DNA of 5,412 nt from Candidatus Gastranaerophilales bacterium (GTDB taxonomy: Bacteria > Cyanobacteriota > Vampirovibrionia > Gastranaerophilales > Gastranaerophilaceae). The position numbers were made by a program, and so were the translations under genes. Below, piece by piece: positions 1-5,412 of this stretch. The notes below the pieces were generated by a model that was not told where the DNA came from, searched no databases, and worked only from the letters and a program-made list of their open reading frames with translations. The stretch covers positions 1-5,412 of the forward strand of contig CANQAW010000126.1 in assembly GCA_947589525.1 (NCBI GenBank), read 5' to 3'. Positions within the stretch are counted from its first letter, which is position 1. The number at the start of each line of letters is the position of its first letter.

Positions 1-834
1 GATTGAAAGATTAATTCTGCCTAAAATTTTATCTTTATAATAAACATCAAAACTTACGGACAACTCGTTTTGTTTAATATTTTGAGCGTGATAACCGCTT
101 TTTGAATTGATTGAATATGTTATTATATTTTTTGCTTTTGTTTGTTTTAAAAAATCAACACAGCCCGAACTGTCAATGTTGATAAATATTTTAGATTTTG
201 TATTTTTTGCCGTTTTTTCAAAAACAGGAATAATATCGCTTAAACCGTTTTTATAAAAATCAAGATGGTCGGCTTCCAAATTATTAATGACCAGAAAATC
301 GGGGCAGTATTTTTGGATGGTTCCGTCCGATTCATCCAGTTCCGCTATAAAATATTTTGAACTTTTATCGGCATGCGCATTAATATTATATTCGGGTAAA
401 ATTCCGCCCAGAGCAAAAGAAGGGTTTTTTCCCATTTTTTTTAAAATAAAACTTAAAAGTCCTGATGTTGTAGTTTTTCCGTGAGTTCCGCAAAAGCCGA
501 TAAAACACGGAAACTTTTGAGAAATCAGTTTTAAACAGTCGCTTCTGTGCATTATTTCAAGATTTAGCTCTTTTGCTTTTATAAGCTCGGGGTTATCTTC
601 TTTGATGGCTGAAGATATAATAACTTTAGGGTTACCTGTAATATTATTTTTATCATGTCCTATAAAAACTTTAGCACCCAAATCTTTTGTTAATTTAATA
701 TATTTACTGTCGGTTATATCCGAACCCGAAACACTATAACCCAATTGAAGCAATATCTTTGCTAATGCGCTTTGACCGACACCGCCCAGCGCTATAAAAT
801 GAAAATCAAAGTTTTGTTTATTGTTTTCTAACAT
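1..834 (-). CDS. murC: UDP-N-acetylmuramate--L-alanine ligase (MurC), N-terminal 278 residues, cut by the window edge
   Basis: This cytoplasmic enzyme adds L-alanine to UDP-N-acetylmuramic acid using ATP, the first step of the peptidoglycan stem peptide. The frame is open from the ATG at 834 to base 1. The 278 residues are roughly 60% of a usual MurC of about 450-460, so the C-terminal domain lies outside the window. Visible in order: a Rossmann-type N-terminal domain with glycine motif LGGVGQSALA (about 16-25) and GSD (37-39); the ATP-binding loop GTHGKTTT (116-123); AELDESDGT (164-172); and NNLEADHLD (184-192), typical of Mur ligases. DESDG and LEADHLD fit MurC better than the recycling ligase Mpl. 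The start is supported by GAGGA at 841-845, 6 bases upstream. The first 7 bases (ATGTTAG) overlap the end of the upstream glycosyltransferase gene, implying translational coupling. Oddity: Gln21 stands where most MurC proteins have Met (GGIGMS). Confidence 0.93.
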   Translation of the reverse strand, partial: MLENNKQNFDFHFIALGGVGQSALAKILLQLGYSVSGSDITDSKYIKLTKDLGAKVFIGHDKNNITGNPKVIISSAIKEDNPELIKAKELNLEIMHRSDCLKLISQKFPCFIGFCGTHGKTTTSGLLSFILKKMGKNPSFALGGILPEYNINAHADKSSKYFIAELDESDGTIQKYCPDFLVINNLEADHLDFYKNGLSDIIPVFEKTAKNTKSKIFINIDSSGCVDFLKQTKAKNIITYSINSKSGYHAQNIKQNELSVSFDVYYKDKILGRINLSI

Positions 835-2141
835 TTTATATCCTCAAGAGAAACATTTGAAACGCCATGTTGAGTTTTACCCCAATCCATTGTTTTTTTG
901 AAGAATATAATTTTGAATATAATAAACATTGCAATCGGAAACCAGATGGTTAAAAAATAAACCGAAGTCAGAATTGATTGAACGAGCGCTTCAAAGAAGC
1001 TCAAATTTGCATATTTTCTAAGACTGTATATAAATCCGAAGGTAAAAAATATCCCCGTTACAACAACCATGGCGATAGAAGAAAGAATGCAGTTTTCATA
1101 TCCTTTGACGAAATGAAACGCTTGAATTACAATTTCCGCTATCAGCCAAAACGGAAGTAAAAATTCCGTAATATAAGCTATTAAATCAAAACCTACTCTT
1201 AAAGACATATCTTTTGAAGTAAAGACATCTCCGATATATTCCAAATATCTTCTGATTGAGCCTTCAACCCAGCGCCTTCTTTGGCGTATTAATGCGCCAA
1301 ATTTAACGACGCCTTCTTCAAAAACCTGAGCTTCGGTTACAAAACGTATATCCCAGCCTTTAACATGAAGCCTTGTGGACATGTCAAGGTCATCGGTTAT
1401 GGTTTCTTCGTTCCATCCGTTTATTGTTTCAAGAGCTTGCCTTTTGATTAGTTCTCCGTTTCCGCGAAGCTCAACTGCGCCTCTGACGGCATCTCTTCCT
1501 GCCTGAAAATAAGTATCCAGAATATATTCGTTATACTGGCAACGGGTTAAAAAGTTTTGGTTTGTGTTTATTATGACTTTTTGCGCCTGAACAGCACCGA
1601 CATCCGCAGGCTCAAGAACCGCAATCATTTTGGTTAAGAAATCACTTTTTACTTTAGCATCGGCATCAAAAACCAAAACCGCTTCTCCTGATGCAATTTT
1701 CATTGCATCGTTTAAAACGGCTGATTTTCCCGCCATTGCATCGGGCTGTCTTATTAAAGTTTTTATGTTTTTATGTTCTTTTTCAAGTTTTTTTATAATG
1801 GAAGCCGTGTTATCTTTACTTCTGTCATCAATCAAAATTATTTCAAAGTTTGTATATTCAAGTTTTAAAATGTTATTAACCGTATCTTCAATAACATCCT
1901 GTTCGTTATGTGCGGGAATAAGAATGCTTACAAAAGGGTGATAATTATAATTAACTACGGGAGGATTTTTTTTGAGTTTTCTTTTTCTGTATTTTGTAAC
2001 CAAATACATATAAAAAGAATACAGAAACATAAATCCCATTAAAAATACTATCGCCCAGACCGTATTAAAATAATTTTGAAAAATTATCAAAAAAGCAATA
2101 AGAAAAGAAATTATAATTAATAGTGCTATTCTTTCTTTCAT
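828..2141 (-). CDS. Membrane-bound family 2 glycosyltransferase (BcsA/PgaC/hyaluronan synthase-like)
   Basis: Likely polymerises or transfers sugars from a nucleotide-sugar at the inner face of the cytoplasmic membrane; the product cannot be told from sequence. The 437 residues begin with two hydrophobic segments (about 5-22 and 28-47). The GT-A catalytic domain follows: VSILIPAHNE (71-80), IDDRS (104-108), the nucleotide/metal motif DAD (159-161), the acceptor-site motif TDD (249-251) with Asp250/251 as the likely catalytic base, and QRRRW (287-291), the Q/RxxRW signature of processive synthases. Several C-terminal membrane segments follow (about 318-342, 352-372, 384-413), then WGKTQHG near the end. 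No PilZ domain is present, so cyclic-di-GMP control within this chain is not expected. The ATG at 2141 is chosen as the only ATG after an in-frame stop at 2154-2156, although its ribosome binding site is far away. The gene lies 67 bases after apt, has its own probable promoter, and overlaps murC. An exopolysaccharide or envelope glycan role is inference. Confidence 0.88.
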   Translation of the reverse strand: MKERIALLIIISFLIAFLIIFQNYFNTVWAIVFLMGFMFLYSFYMYLVTKYRKRKLKKNPPVVNYNYHPFVSILIPAHNEQDVIEDTVNNILKLEYTNFEIILIDDRSKDNTASIIKKLEKEHKNIKTLIRQPDAMAGKSAVLNDAMKIASGEAVLVFDADAKVKSDFLTKMIAVLEPADVGAVQAQKVIINTNQNFLTRCQYNEYILDTYFQAGRDAVRGAVELRGNGELIKRQALETINGWNEETITDDLDMSTRLHVKGWDIRFVTEAQVFEEGVVKFGALIRQRRRWVEGSIRRYLEYIGDVFTSKDMSLRVGFDLIAYITEFLLPFWLIAEIVIQAFHFVKGYENCILSSIAMVVVTGIFFTFGFIYSLRKYANLSFFEALVQSILTSVYFLTIWFPIAMFIIFKIIFFKKTMDWGKTQHGVSNVSLEDIKC

Positions 2142-2158
2142 TTTATACAGTATCTAAG

Positions 2159-2166
2159 TCCTCTTT
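2159..2166 (-). promoter_or_regulatory. Ribosome binding site of the glycosyltransferase gene, unusually distant
   Basis: On the minus strand this reads AAAGAGGA, a strong Shine-Dalgarno match. It lies 17 bases upstream of the ATG at 2141, longer than the usual 5-10. An in-frame CTG at 2148-2150 would sit at the ideal distance of 8 bases. No other good match lies closer to the ATG. Confidence 0.55.
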
Positions 2167-2175
2167 AATATAAAA

Positions 2176-2202
2176 ATTATATCAAAAAAAATAAAAAGGC
2201 AA
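2176..2202 (-). promoter_or_regulatory. Probable housekeeping-sigma promoter for the glycosyltransferase-murC pair
   Basis: The minus strand carries an extended -10 box, TGATATAAT (2184 down to 2176), a perfect TATAAT with TGn in front. A weak -35 candidate, TTGCCT (2202-2197), lies 15 bases upstream. Transcription would start near 2169, giving a leader of about 28 bases that contains the AGAGGA site. No GC-rich hairpin separates apt from this promoter, so read-through from apt may add to expression. Confidence 0.55.
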
Positions 2203-2208
2203 AAATTT

Positions 2209-2736
2209 TTAATATTTAACCAAAGATATTGTTTCAAAGCCACCTTTTAGTTTTTCTCTGCCCTTTAAATCGGTAAGCTCTATTATAAAGGCAACGGCTT
2301 CAACTTCGGCAATTTTTGAAACAAGCTGAACTGCCGCCTGCGCCGTTCCTCCCGTCGCAAGAAGGTCATCTGTTATTAAGACTCTGTCTCCTTTTTTAAG
2401 AGCATCTTTGTGAATTTCAATTTTATCGGTTCCGTATTCAAGCTCATATTCTTGAGAGATTACTTCTGCGGGGAGTTTATTCGGTTTTCTGACGGGTACA
2501 AACCCGCAGTTTAATTTATATGCCAAAGGTGCACCGAAAATAAATCCTCTGGATTCTATTCCCACAACGTAATCTATTTTTTTATTTTTAAATTTTTCGT
2601 ATAATTCGTCTGTTATAATCTTAAAAATCTCTTTATCTTTAATTGCCGTTGTGATGTCTTTAAAAACAATTCCTTTTTTCGGGAAATCAATTATGTCCCG
2701 AATTGAATTTTTAATTTTTTGAATATTGTCTTCCAT
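2209..2736 (-). CDS. apt: Adenine phosphoribosyltransferase
   Basis: Cytoplasmic purine-salvage enzyme that joins adenine and PRPP to give AMP and pyrophosphate. The 175-residue product matches the usual family length of about 170-180. Visible motifs, counted from the ATG at 2736: FPKKGIVFKDIT (18-29), the N-terminal APT signature; VVGIESRGFIFGAP (57-70); PVRKPNKLP (81-89); YGTDKIEIH (101-109), the flexible loop; and the PRPP-binding motif VLITDDLLATGGTA (119-132). I prefer the ATG at 2736 to a longer reading from a TTG at 2760, because AAGGA lies 7 bases before this ATG and the predicted transcription start falls at about the TTG itself. It is transcribed divergently from the alcohol dehydrogenase gene and precedes the glycosyltransferase gene on the same strand; no functional link with either is evident. 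Confidence 0.96.
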   Translation of the reverse strand: MEDNIQKIKNSIRDIIDFPKKGIVFKDITTAIKDKEIFKIITDELYEKFKNKKIDYVVGIESRGFIFGAPLAYKLNCGFVPVRKPNKLPAEVISQEYELEYGTDKIEIHKDALKKGDRVLITDDLLATGGTAQAAVQLVSKIAEVEAVAFIIELTDLKGREKLKGGFETISLVKY

Positions 2737-2743
2737 GCTTAAT

Positions 2744-2748
2744 TCCTT
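2744..2748 (-). promoter_or_regulatory. Ribosome binding site deciding the apt start
   Basis: AAGGA on the minus strand, 7 bases upstream of the ATG at 2736. It lies inside the longer TTG-initiated reading, which argues that the extra eight residues are not translated. Confidence 0.8.
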
Positions 2749-2765
2749 ATTTAGTGACAAAATGT

Positions 2766-2774
2766 ATTATATCA
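2766..2774 (-). promoter_or_regulatory. Extended -10 promoter of apt
   Basis: The minus strand reads TGATATAAT, a perfect TATAAT with the TGn extension, in the context TTTTTTGATATAAT, identical over 14 bases to the box upstream of the glycosyltransferase gene. The position 17 bases upstream (about 2789-2794) holds only a poor -35 match, as is common for extended -10 promoters. The predicted start near 2759 leaves a leader of about 23 bases. Confidence 0.65.
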
Positions 2775-2781
2775 AAAAACA

Positions 2782-2790
2782 TGATACAAT
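2782..2790 (+). promoter_or_regulatory. Extended -10 promoter of the alcohol dehydrogenase gene
   Basis: TGATACAAT on the plus strand is an extended -10 box with one mismatch to TATAAT. No good -35 is seen near 2762-2767. Transcription would begin near 2797, about 24 bases before the ATG. The box lies only 7 bases from the oppositely oriented apt box, so the two promoters overlap. Confidence 0.55.
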
Positions 2791-2805
2791 AAAACAAGTT
2801 AGTTG

Positions 2806-2813
2806 AAAGGAGA
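2806..2813 (+). promoter_or_regulatory. Ribosome binding site deciding the alcohol dehydrogenase start
   Basis: AAAGGAGA, with AGGAG ending 8 bases before the ATG at 2821. An in-frame TTG at 2803 lies upstream of this site and would place it inside the coding region, so the ATG at 2821 is the start. Confidence 0.88.
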
Positions 2814-2820
2814 ATTATTT

Positions 2821-4017
2821 ATGCGGGAAAAGGATATCAATATTAATGAAATCAAAGAAATCAGAACCAGAACCAACGTATTTTTCGGAGTCGGCGCAAT
2901 TAATAAAATATTTGATATTGCGCAAGATTTAAAATCAAAAAACATCGATAAGGTTCTTGTAATGTCCGGAAAAAATGCCTATAAGGCAACAGGCGCATGG
3001 GATAAGGTTGAAAAAGCTCTTAAAGAAAACAAAATTGAATATATAAATTATGACAAAGTTACCCCAAATCCGACAAATACCGCAATAGATGAAGCGGTTT
3101 CGCTGGGACGTGAATTTGGTGCTAAAGCGGTAATTGCAATAGGCGGAGGTTCTCCTATCGATGCGGGTAAATCCTGCGCAATATTATTAAAATATCCCGA
3201 TAAAACCGCAAATGATTTATACGAATTTAAATTCACCCCCGAAAGTGCGCTTCCCGTTGTTGCAATTAATCTGACTCACGGAACAGGGTCGGAAACTAAC
3301 AGATTTGCGGTTGCAACAATTGTTGAAAAAGATTATAAGCCTGCTATAGCATACGATTGCATTTATCCTGCCTATGCGATAGATGACCCTCAATTAATGA
3401 GCAAGTTAAGCGCAAAGCAAACAAGATATGTTTCAATTGATGCGGTTAACCATGTAATTGAAGCTTCAACAAGTGCCGTTTGCTCTCCTTATACCGTATG
3501 TCTTGCACGTGAGGTTATTGCAAATGTTGCAAAATACCTTCCTTTGGCTCTTGAGGATTTAAATGATTTACAAGCAAGATATTATCTTGCATACAGTGCT
3601 ATGCTGGGCGGAGTTTGTTTTGACAACGGTTTGCTGCACTATACCCATGCTCTTGAACATCCTTTATCGGCAGTAAAACACGAATTATCGCACGGTTTGG
3701 GTCTTGCCATGCTTTTGCCTGCGGTTATCGAAAACATTTGGGAAGCTAAAAAAGAAACTTTATCTTATATTTTAGAGCCGATTGCGCCCGAGATAAATGC
3801 AAAAACGAGCGCAGAAGAAGCGGGAAATCTGATTTATAAATGGTTAAAATCCGTCGGTGTTCCAAATAAGTTAAAAGATGAAGGATTTAGCGAAGCGGAT
3901 ATTGATAAACTTGTAAATCTGGCTTTTACAACTCCTTCATTATCGGGTTTATTACAAATTGCGCCGACAAGTGCGGACAAAAATGCCGTAAGAGAAATTT
4001 TTGAAAAATCACTGTAA
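2821..4017 (+). CDS. Iron-containing (group III) alcohol dehydrogenase
   Basis: NAD(P)H-dependent, metal-dependent oxidoreductase interconverting alcohols and aldehydes; in anaerobes such enzymes commonly regenerate NAD(P)+ during fermentation. The 398 residues match the family's usual 380-400. The N-terminal dinucleotide domain contains GGGSPIDAGK (108-117), the family's pyrophosphate-binding motif, and THGTGSETN (152-160), where most relatives have TAGTGSE. The C-terminal helical domain carries the expected metal ligands Asp207, His211, His276 and His291, plus the likely catalytic His280. Their spacing (4, 65, 4, 11) closely follows that known for E. coli FucO. The set is complete, so the enzyme should be active. 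The metal (Fe2+ or Zn2+), cofactor preference and natural substrate cannot be read from sequence. It is a single-gene transcript with its own promoter, a perfect ribosome binding site and a strong terminator 22 bases after the stop. Confidence 0.93.
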   Translation: MREKDININEIKEIRTRTNVFFGVGAINKIFDIAQDLKSKNIDKVLVMSGKNAYKATGAWDKVEKALKENKIEYINYDKVTPNPTNTAIDEAVSLGREFGAKAVIAIGGGSPIDAGKSCAILLKYPDKTANDLYEFKFTPESALPVVAINLTHGTGSETNRFAVATIVEKDYKPAIAYDCIYPAYAIDDPQLMSKLSAKQTRYVSIDAVNHVIEASTSAVCSPYTVCLAREVIANVAKYLPLALEDLNDLQARYYLAYSAMLGGVCFDNGLLHYTHALEHPLSAVKHELSHGLGLAMLLPAVIENIWEAKKETLSYILEPIAPEINAKTSAEEAGNLIYKWLKSVGVPNKLKDEGFSEADIDKLVNLAFTTPSLSGLLQIAPTSADKNAVREIFEKSL

Positions 4018-4039
4018 AATCATACTTTAAAAATGCAGT

Positions 4040-4068
4040 AAAGACGGGCATGTAACGCCCGTCTTTTT
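4040..4068 (+). terminator. Intrinsic terminator of the alcohol dehydrogenase gene
   Basis: A perfect 10-bp stem, AAAGACGGGC (4040-4049) with GCCCGTCTTT (4057-4066), encloses a 7-base loop and runs into a short T stretch (4064-4068). Strong GC core in an AT-rich surrounding. Confidence 0.92.
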
Positions 4069-4103
4069 ATTGTTAAATAATGTAACAAAATGGCTCAAAA
4101 ACC

Positions 4104-4130
4104 TAAAGTTTAAATTAAATCTGCCGAATT
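4104..4130 (+). promoter_or_regulatory. Sigma-28 (FliA/SigD)-type promoter upstream of the unknown protein gene
   Basis: TAAAGTTT (4104-4111), then exactly 11 bases, then GCCGAATT (4123-4130). The known E. coli FliA consensus is TAAAGTTT-N11-GCCGATAA: the -35 matches 8 of 8, the spacer is exact, and the key GCCGA of the -10 is present. The start would be near 4137, giving a leader of about 40 bases. A housekeeping -10-like TAAAAT (4130-4135) overlaps its end but has no convincing -35. Whether this organism has a sigma-28 cannot be seen here. Confidence 0.6.
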
Positions 4131-4163
4131 AAAATAACATAAGGAACAACTAAGACAATGAGT

Positions 4164-4167
4164 GGAG
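4164..4167 (+). promoter_or_regulatory. Ribosome binding site deciding the start of the unknown protein gene
   Basis: GGAG, 9 bases before the ATG at 4177. The alternative GTG at 4162 has its nearest site (AAGGA, 4141-4145) 16 bases away, so ATG 4177 is preferred. Confidence 0.6.
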
Positions 4168-4176
4168 AAAAGGTCG

Positions 4177-4677
4177 ATGAGTCTAAATATTAATAGTGTG
4201 TTATATCAAAAATCGGGTGTGGATAGCGTAAATGCGCTTAACGTTGCAAACAGAATTTTATCTCAAAGCGCCGCTAAACAAAATGTTGTACAAGTTCAAA
4301 ATATTGATTATTCCAAATTTAATCGTTCTACTCTGGGTTTGGATTTGTATTCGCCGAGAACGGGTGTTGAGCTTCAAAGACAAGTTGCGCAAATGCAAGC
4401 GGGACTATACATGCAAAGTATCAACGTGGCTCAATTAAATTCAAAAGCGGCTATGAATTTATATTCGGCTCAAGCTGTACAAAAAAATGTTTCGTTGACT
4501 CAAAGTGTTGAACAAAAAGATGTTTTACCTCAGCTTCAAGATATAAAAACTCCGGCAAACACAATACAAACTATTAACATTCAAGACAAGAACCCCAATT
4601 CGTCAAACGGATTTAATCCGTTTGCGCCGAGCGAAGGAAGTGCGACAAAAAGTCAGAATGGTGACTTGTTAAATTAA
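4177..4677 (+). CDS. Unknown 166-residue Gln/Asn/Ser-rich protein, possibly exported or flagellum-related
   Basis: I do not recognise this family. The 166-residue product has no signal peptide, membrane segment or catalytic motif. It contains no Cys, Trp or His and is rich in Gln, Asn, Ser and Val. Residues 15-40 and 62-102 look helix-forming, the second being rich in Gln, Ala and Met (QRQVAQMQAGLYMQ, 67-80). Residues 105-166 are polar with Pro, Asn and Ser and probably disordered, with NGFNPFAPSEG at 144-154. A sigma-28-type promoter lies upstream and a terminator downstream, so it is transcribed alone. Lack of Cys and Trp, polar composition and a sigma-28 promoter are all common among flagellar filament, hook-cap and exported regulatory proteins, so a motility or surface role is possible; this is inference only. 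A start at GTG 4162 would add five residues. Confidence 0.75.
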   Translation: MSLNINSVLYQKSGVDSVNALNVANRILSQSAAKQNVVQVQNIDYSKFNRSTLGLDLYSPRTGVELQRQVAQMQAGLYMQSINVAQLNSKAAMNLYSAQAVQKNVSLTQSVEQKDVLPQLQDIKTPANTIQTINIQDKNPNSSNGFNPFAPSEGSATKSQNGDLLN

Positions 4678-4712
4678 TAAGTTTCTATACTTTTCCTTTC
4701 GATAACATCAAA

Positions 4713-4739
4713 GCTCTGAATATTTTTTCAGAGCCTTTT
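4713..4739 (+). terminator. Intrinsic terminator after the unknown protein gene, possibly bidirectional
   Basis: An 8-bp stem, GCTCTGAA (4713-4720) with TTCAGAGC (4727-4734), has a 6-base loop and is followed by CTTTTCATTTTTT. It lies between two convergent genes. On the minus strand the same hairpin begins 11 bases after the peptidase stop codon, but only three T residues follow it there, so termination leftward would be weaker. Confidence 0.85.
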
Positions 4740-4745
4740 CATTTT

Positions 4746-5412
4746 TTATATTTCTTCGCAAAAAAGTTTATCGGCAAGGGGCTGTTCAACCGTTCCGTTT
4801 AATCTTTTCGAGATTTTTTTGAGTTTTTGAGCAATCAACTCCATTTTATCCGTCCAGACAAAATTATCCGATACGTATTTTTCACCCGCTTTAAAATCTC
4901 CCGACAGTTGAACTTGTATTATTTCTTTTAACATTTTATAGCCTGTTTCAACCATTTTATCAATATCAACCGATAAAAATCCGTCATCGGAAATTGTTAT
5001 TGCTTTGTTTTTTATAAAATAATAATTTTGCATAACGGTTCTTACTCTGTGTTCTTGAGACAGCTCGGGTTTTGATTTTAACATGCCGTCCGTTGCAAAG
5101 GTAACTATTATTTTATCTCTTTCATCTTTTGTATAAAGCCCTTTTTCGGTTAATAAATCAAGCATTGAAAGCGACACCATATCGGCTTTGTTTTCTTCTA
5201 TAATTGATTTGTATTTTCCCAAAGCTTCGCATCCTTCCTTTGGTCCGAGTGAATGTCCGTTTTCATGACCTATTGTGAAGGGATGATCCATTTTATCATC
5301 GTAATATTTATGGAATTTTTTATCTAAGATATTATCTAATCTTTCTTGAAGTTTTTCTTTGGCATCTTCGCTTGTGATAAAACGAATTTGCCTGTGATAG
5401 ACGTTTCTTCTT
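4746..5412 (-). CDS. Zinc metallopeptidase resembling family M49 (dipeptidyl peptidase III-like), C-terminal 221 residues, cut by the window edge
   Basis: The frame is open from the right edge to the stop at 4746. The ATG at 5289-5291 is internal, because the reading continues upstream through 40 more codons without a stop and the zinc motif lies only eight residues after it. Counting from the first complete codon: HENGH at 49-53, an HExxH zinc site with Glu50 as the likely general base, followed by SLGP; and EENKAD at 72-77, whose second Glu is the expected third zinc ligand. This HExxH-LGP...EExKAD layout resembles bacterial M49-like peptidases, as does the C-terminal tract with VQLSGDF (about 167-173). 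Classical dipeptidyl peptidase III has the longer HExxGH, so substrate use may differ. The N-terminal part, and any signal peptide, lies outside the window, so location is unknown. Converges with the unknown protein gene. Confidence 0.72.
   Translation of the reverse strand, partial: RRNVYHRQIRFITSEDAKEKLQERLDNILDKKFHKYYDDKMDHPFTIGHENGHSLGPKEGCEALGKYKSIIEENKADMVSLSMLDLLTEKGLYTKDERDKIIVTFATDGMLKSKPELSQEHRVRTVMQNYYFIKNKAITISDDGFLSVDIDKMVETGYKMLKEIIQVQLSGDFKAGEKYVSDNFVWTDKMELIAQKLKKISKRLNGTVEQPLADKLFCEEI

Noticed and set aside
287..484. Open frame of 65 codons on the + strand
   Set aside because: Lies antisense within murC, which has clear family motifs; no ribosome binding site or recognisable product.
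1..834. Mpl (murein-peptide recycling ligase) as the identity of the left-edge gene
   Set aside because: Shares GTHGKTTT, but DESDG and LEADHLD fit MurC; the missing C-terminus leaves only slight doubt.
978..1160. Open frame of 60 codons on the + strand
   Set aside because: Antisense to the C-terminal membrane part of the glycosyltransferase; no family resemblance.
1630..1941. Open frame of 103 codons on the + strand, Ser/Phe-rich
   Set aside because: Antisense shadow of the glycosyltransferase catalytic domain; composition reflects the opposite-strand codons.
2185..2210. AT-rich palindrome and T-run after apt, considered as an intrinsic terminator
   Set aside because: AAAAATTTTT has no GC stem or workable loop; the T-run is better explained as part of the next promoter.
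3048..3236. Open frame of 62 codons on the - strand
   Set aside because: Antisense to the alcohol dehydrogenase dinucleotide-binding region.
4091..4106. TGGC followed by AT-rich sequence, considered as a sigma-54 promoter
   Set aside because: No GC element at the required -12 spacing; the sigma-28-type match just downstream is far better.
4232..4438. Open frame of 68 codons on the + strand
   Set aside because: Shifted frame inside the unknown protein gene, which has the better start, ribosome site and terminator context.

Overview
The window comes from an AT-rich bacterial chromosome that makes peptidoglycan. It holds six protein-coding genes, two of them cut by the window edges. No rRNA, tRNA, CRISPR array, insertion sequence or phage gene is visible. 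Ribosome binding sites are clear AGGAG/AAGGA types, and promoters with extended -10 boxes and simple hairpin terminators can be read. My guess at the organism is a non-photosynthetic relative of cyanobacteria (Vampirovibrionia/Gastranaerophilales type) or another low-GC gut-type bacterium. It rests on base composition and the general look of the glycosyltransferase, so it is weak.

Layout: the left half (1-2736) is read leftward. It holds apt (adenine salvage), then a membrane family 2 glycosyltransferase with its own likely promoter, then murC, which overlaps the glycosyltransferase stop codon by 7 bases and runs off the left edge. The glycosyltransferase and murC therefore look like a translationally coupled cell-envelope pair. 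From the short gap at 2737-2820, apt leaves leftward and an iron-type alcohol dehydrogenase gene leaves rightward. Their two extended -10 boxes are so close that the promoters must overlap. The dehydrogenase gene ends at a strong hairpin terminator.

The right part has a 166-residue protein of unknown function on the + strand. It is preceded by a very good match to a sigma-28 (FliA/SigD, flagellar-type) promoter and followed by a terminator shared with the convergent gene. That last gene, read leftward and entering from the right edge, encodes the C-terminal part of a zinc metallopeptidase resembling the M49 (dipeptidyl peptidase III-like) group.

The most interesting item is the sigma-28-type promoter in front of the unknown protein. 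The protein lacks Cys, Trp and His and is rich in Gln, Asn and Ser, a composition reminiscent of flagellar axial or exported proteins. The remaining genes are recognisable housekeeping or envelope functions.
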